A DNA stretch of 6,175 nt, taken from positions 1 through 6,175 of the forward strand of contig CAKTJA010000080.1 in assembly GCA_934567115.1 (NCBI GenBank), written 5' to 3'. Both the position numbers and the translations under genes were made by a program. The notes beneath the pieces are model-generated. The model had not been told where the DNA came from. It did not search any database and worked only from the letters and a program-made list of their open reading frames with translations. This stretch comes from an uncultured Oscillospiraceae bacterium (GTDB lineage: Bacteria; Bacillota; Clostridia; Oscillospirales; Oscillospiraceae). Of this stretch, positions 3,593 through 6,175 are shown one piece after another; within the stretch, counting starts at the first letter, position 1; every line of letters starts with the position of its first letter.

Positions 3593-6019
3593 ATGACTGA
3601 TTTTTCTTCCCGCTTCTGCGCGGCGCGCCGCGCATGCATCGCGCGGAATTTTTCAAGGCTGAATCCGGAGCAGCGCGGCGGCGTCCTGACGACCGAAGGT
3701 CCGCTGCTGCTTCTTGCGGGGGCCGGCAGCGGCAAGACGACGGTGCTGATCAACCGCGTGGCGAACATCCTGACCTACGGACGCGGCAGCGACTGCAACG
3801 AGGTCCCGGACGACGCGGATGAGAGCGACCTCGCCTTTCTGGAGGGCTTCCCGTCGAGTCCGACGGAGGAGGAGCGTCGGCGCATGCGCCGATTGTGCGC
3901 GGTGGACCGGCCTGCGCCGTGGCAGGTGCTCGCCGTGACCTTTACCAATAAGGCCGCGAAGGAGCTGAGAGAGAGGCTGGAGGCCTTCGGGATCTCCGGC
4001 GCTTCGGAGGTCTGGGCGCTGACCTTTCACGCCGCCTGCGTGCGCATTCTTCGCCGGGACATAGACTGGCTTGGCTTCTCGTGCGACTTTGCGATCTACG
4101 ATACCGACGACTGCAAGCGCGTGGTACGGGATATTCTCAAGGAAATGAACCTTGACGAGAAGGCCTTTCCCCCGCGCGAGGTCATGACGGCGATCTCACG
4201 GGCGAAGGATGAGATGCTGTCGAGCGCGGACTATGCAAAGAAGTGGAGCGGCAGCGGCGACTGGCGAAAGGAGCGCATCGCGTCGGTCTACAAGCGCTAT
4301 ACGGACGTGCTGCGCGAGGCGAACGCGCTGGATTTTGACGACCTGATCCTGCATACCGTGCGGCTTCTTCAAAGCGATGAGGAGGTTCGGGAGCGCTACC
4401 GCCAGAAGTTCCGCTACGTTCTCATCGACGAGTATCAGGACACGAACCGGATGCAGTACGAGCTGGTGCGTCTGCTCACGGGAGAGCGCCGCAATATCTG
4501 CGTGGTCGGCGACGACGACCAGAGCATTTACCGTTTCCGCGGCGCGGACATCACCAATATCCTTAATTTTGAAAAGGACTACCGGGGCGCGCGAACGATC
4601 CGGCTTGAGCAGAACTATCGTTCCACGCAGAATATTCTTGACGCGGCAAACGCCGTCATAAAGAATAACGCGGGGCGGAAGGGGAAGACGCTTTGGACCG
4701 ACGCGGGCGGCGGCGAGAGGGTGACGATCCGGACTGTATTCAACGAGCAGGACGAAGCGAATTTTGTCGTCTCAAGTATGATGTCGGACTTCAGCCGGGG
4801 CAGGAACTGGCGCGACAATGCGATCCTTTACCGAATGAACGCACAGTCGAACGCGCTGGAGTACGCGCTCAAGCGAAACGGGATCCCGTATCAGGTCGTC
4901 GGCGGCATGAAGTTTTTTGAGCGCGCGGAGGTCAAGGACATGCTGGCCTATCTCGCGCTGGTCAACAACCCCTCGGACGATCTGCGGCTGCGGCGTGTGG
5001 TCAACAATCCGCCGCGCGGCATCGGACAGACGAGCGTTGACCGTGTGCAGGCGCTCGCGCTCGAGCGGAGCGAGCCGATGATGTCGGTGCTGCGCACGGC
5101 GGGAGAGTATGCGGCGCTGAAGACGGCGGCGGCGCGAATGGAGAAGTTTGCCTCTCTAATCGATTCGCTGCGGGAGGCCGAGGATACGATGGACCTGCCG
5201 GACTTTTACGATCTTGTCTGCGACCGGACGGGCTATGTCCGCGCGCTTGAGGAGAAGGGCGACATGGAAAGCCGCGCCCGGCTCGAGAACGTGCAGGAGC
5301 TTAAATCGAACATTCTCGCGTTTTTGGAAAACGAACCGGAGGACGCGTCGCTGTCGGGCTTCCTCAATGAGATCGCGCTCTATACCGATCTCGACAGCGC
5401 CTCCGCCGAAAACTGTGTGACGCTCATGACGATGCACAGCGCGAAGGGTCTGGAGTTTCCCAGCGTCTATGTCGTCGGCATGGAGGAGGGGATATTCCCG
5501 GGAAACCGCGCCGTCGGCGACGAGGAGGAGCTGGAGGAGGAAAGGCGGCTGTGCTACGTGGCGATGACGCGCGCGCGGGAGCGGCTGACGCTGACCAGCG
5601 CAAAGCAGAGGATGCTCTTCGGACGCACCACGCCGAGCGCGCCCTCCCGCTTTTTGAGCGAGATCCCGGAGAAAAACGCCGACTGGACCGGAAAGCCGTC
5701 GGCGGAGCGGTACGAACGGCGTGACGAATTTTCCTCCGGCGGCTTCAGGGAGAGCTTTCCGCCGTCCGGCTTCGGCGGAGCGATGGCGCGTCCTGCACAG
5801 CGAAGAGCGCCTGTACAGGCTGTAAGCCGACCTGCTGCAAGTGTTTCGGCTTTACAGCTTTCGGCAGGAGATCAGGTCCGTCACAAGACCTTCGGAGACG
5901 GCATGGTCCTCTCGGCCACGCCGATGGGCGGCGATGCGCTGATCGAGGTGGCGTTTGAGCAGGTCGGCACAAAGAAGCTGATGCTCAAAACCGCCGGGGT
6001 CCATATGACGAAGAAGTGA
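3593..6019 (+). CDS. pcrA: ATP-dependent DNA helicase PcrA (UvrD/Rep family, superfamily 1)
   Basis: PcrA is a 3'-5' DNA translocase/helicase used in nucleotide excision repair, in rolling-circle plasmid replication, in clearing RecA filaments and in clearing RNA polymerase. The 808-residue protein has every SF1A motif: Q motif RLNPEQ (22-27), Walker A AGAGSGKTT (42-50), Ia VTFTNKAAKELRERL (115-129), Ib TFHAACVRIL (144-153), II LIDEYQDTN (277-285), III VVGDDDQSIYRFRGAD (304-319), IV EQNYRSTQNI (339-348), V VTLMTMHSAKGLEFPSVYV (609-627) and VI LCYVAMTRARERL (653-665). A linker at about 691-755 leads to a C-terminal Tudor-like module (758-803, GDQVRHKTFGDGMV onward) like the one that binds RNA polymerase in Bacillus PcrA. 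About 45 extra, mostly acidic/basic residues lie between motifs I and Ia (about 63-109). The ATG has AGGTGG six bases upstream. It appears to be transcribed alone. Confidence 0.97.
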   Translation: MTDFSSRFCAARRACIARNFSRLNPEQRGGVLTTEGPLLLLAGAGSGKTTVLINRVANILTYGRGSDCNEVPDDADESDLAFLEGFPSSPTEEERRRMRRLCAVDRPAPWQVLAVTFTNKAAKELRERLEAFGISGASEVWALTFHAACVRILRRDIDWLGFSCDFAIYDTDDCKRVVRDILKEMNLDEKAFPPREVMTAISRAKDEMLSSADYAKKWSGSGDWRKERIASVYKRYTDVLREANALDFDDLILHTVRLLQSDEEVRERYRQKFRYVLIDEYQDTNRMQYELVRLLTGERRNICVVGDDDQSIYRFRGADITNILNFEKDYRGARTIRLEQNYRSTQNILDAANAVIKNNAGRKGKTLWTDAGGGERVTIRTVFNEQDEANFVVSSMMSDFSRGRNWRDNAILYRMNAQSNALEYALKRNGIPYQVVGGMKFFERAEVKDMLAYLALVNNPSDDLRLRRVVNNPPRGIGQTSVDRVQALALERSEPMMSVLRTAGEYAALKTAAARMEKFASLIDSLREAEDTMDLPDFYDLVCDRTGYVRALEEKGDMESRARLENVQELKSNILAFLENEPEDASLSGFLNEIALYTDLDSASAENCVTLMTMHSAKGLEFPSVYVVGMEEGIFPGNRAVGDEEELEEERRLCYVAMTRARERLTLTSAKQRMLFGRTTPSAPSRFLSEIPEKNADWTGKPSAERYERRDEFSSGGFRESFPPSGFGGAMARPAQRRAPVQAVSRPAASVSALQLSAGDQVRHKTFGDGMVLSATPMGGDALIEVAFEQVGTKKLMLKTAGVHMTKK
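5819..5858 (+). repeat. Imperfect palindrome inside the pcrA linker
   Basis: GCTGTAAGCCGA (5819-5830) and TCGGCTTTACAGC (5846-5858) form a 12-bp stem with a single bulged T and a 15-base loop. It lies in the coding region for the linker before the C-terminal domain (about residues 743-756). Surrounding codons (GTA, CGA, CCT, GCT, AGT, TTA) are unlike the GC-ending codons in the rest of the gene. It keeps the frame and adds no stop. It could be a small inserted element or a structure formed in the mRNA. Confidence 0.6.
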
Positions 6020-6069
6020 GCGGCTGTCCCGGCGGGACGCACAGATTGCGCCGTCCGGAGCGGGAGCCT

Positions 6070-6175
6070 TTATCGAAGCTCTGATTCGGCTTTGCGTTCA
6101 CGACGGCTGAGAAGCTCCCGGCCTTCGGGGATCGAAACGGCGGGGAGGCACAAAAGAGAATCTGCGGTTATTGCA
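6070..6175 (-). CDS. Possible C-terminal fragment of a convergent gene
   Basis: On the minus strand a frame is open from the window's right edge to a TAA at 6072-6070, encoding 34 residues that end in EGRELLSRRERKAESELR. The charged helical ending looks like a plausible protein C-terminus, and a gene converging on pcrA would fit the gap. However, 34 codons of GC-rich sequence can stay open by chance, the plus strand is also open here, and I recognise no family. Confidence 0.25.
   Translation of the reverse strand, partial: AITADSLLCLPAVSIPEGRELLSRRERKAESELR

Noticed and set aside
6026..6038. GTCCC-GGC-GGGAC hairpin after pcrA as a terminator
   Set aside because: Five-bp stem, three-base loop and no T tract follow; too weak to call an intrinsic terminator.

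Overview
The window looks like chromosome from a spore-forming, fairly GC-rich member of Clostridia, most likely an Oscillospiraceae/Ruminococcaceae-type lineage. The main reasons are the overlapping spoIIAB-sigF (spoIIAC) pair, which is specific to endospore formers, and a PcrA-type helicase with an extra charged segment between its first two helicase motifs. I recall such a segment from that lineage but have not checked it. There are no rRNA or tRNA genes, CRISPR arrays, transposases or phage genes.

Layout. Positions 1-985 (+) hold the end of the spoIIA operon: the C-terminal part of anti-sigma-F factor SpoIIAB, then complete sigma-F, joined by an ATGA stop/start overlap. Positions 864-3178 (-) hold a convergent three-gene operon, read right to left. 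It starts with a previously unlisted 40-residue small membrane protein with a strong ribosome binding site. A radical SAM protein with a C-terminal helix-hairpin-helix region (TIGR03916 type) follows, then its usual partner, a DUF4130/TIGR03915 protein. The DUF4130 reading frame runs about 120 bases into the 3' end of sigF on the opposite strand. The operon has a textbook sigma-A promoter (TTGACA-17-TATAAT, with A/T tracts upstream) and one or two LexA-like half-site pairs over the promoter and start point. Positions 3179-3592 are a divergent intergenic region. Positions 3593-6019 (+) hold a complete pcrA-type DNA helicase with its own promoter. After it come about 150 bases with no convincing gene, apart from a possible C-terminal fragment of a convergent gene at the right edge.

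How the parts fit. The left end controls forespore gene expression: SpoIIAB holds sigma-F inactive until septation. The middle and right parts are about DNA maintenance. The radical SAM/DUF4130 pair is a conserved but biochemically uncharacterised module that family annotation links to DNA modification or repair and to a uracil-DNA-glycosylase-like partner, absent here. It is divergent from PcrA, a helicase for repair and replication-transcription conflicts. The most interesting candidate is the middle operon: a putative DNA repair/modification cassette led by a tiny membrane protein and possibly under SOS (LexA) control.
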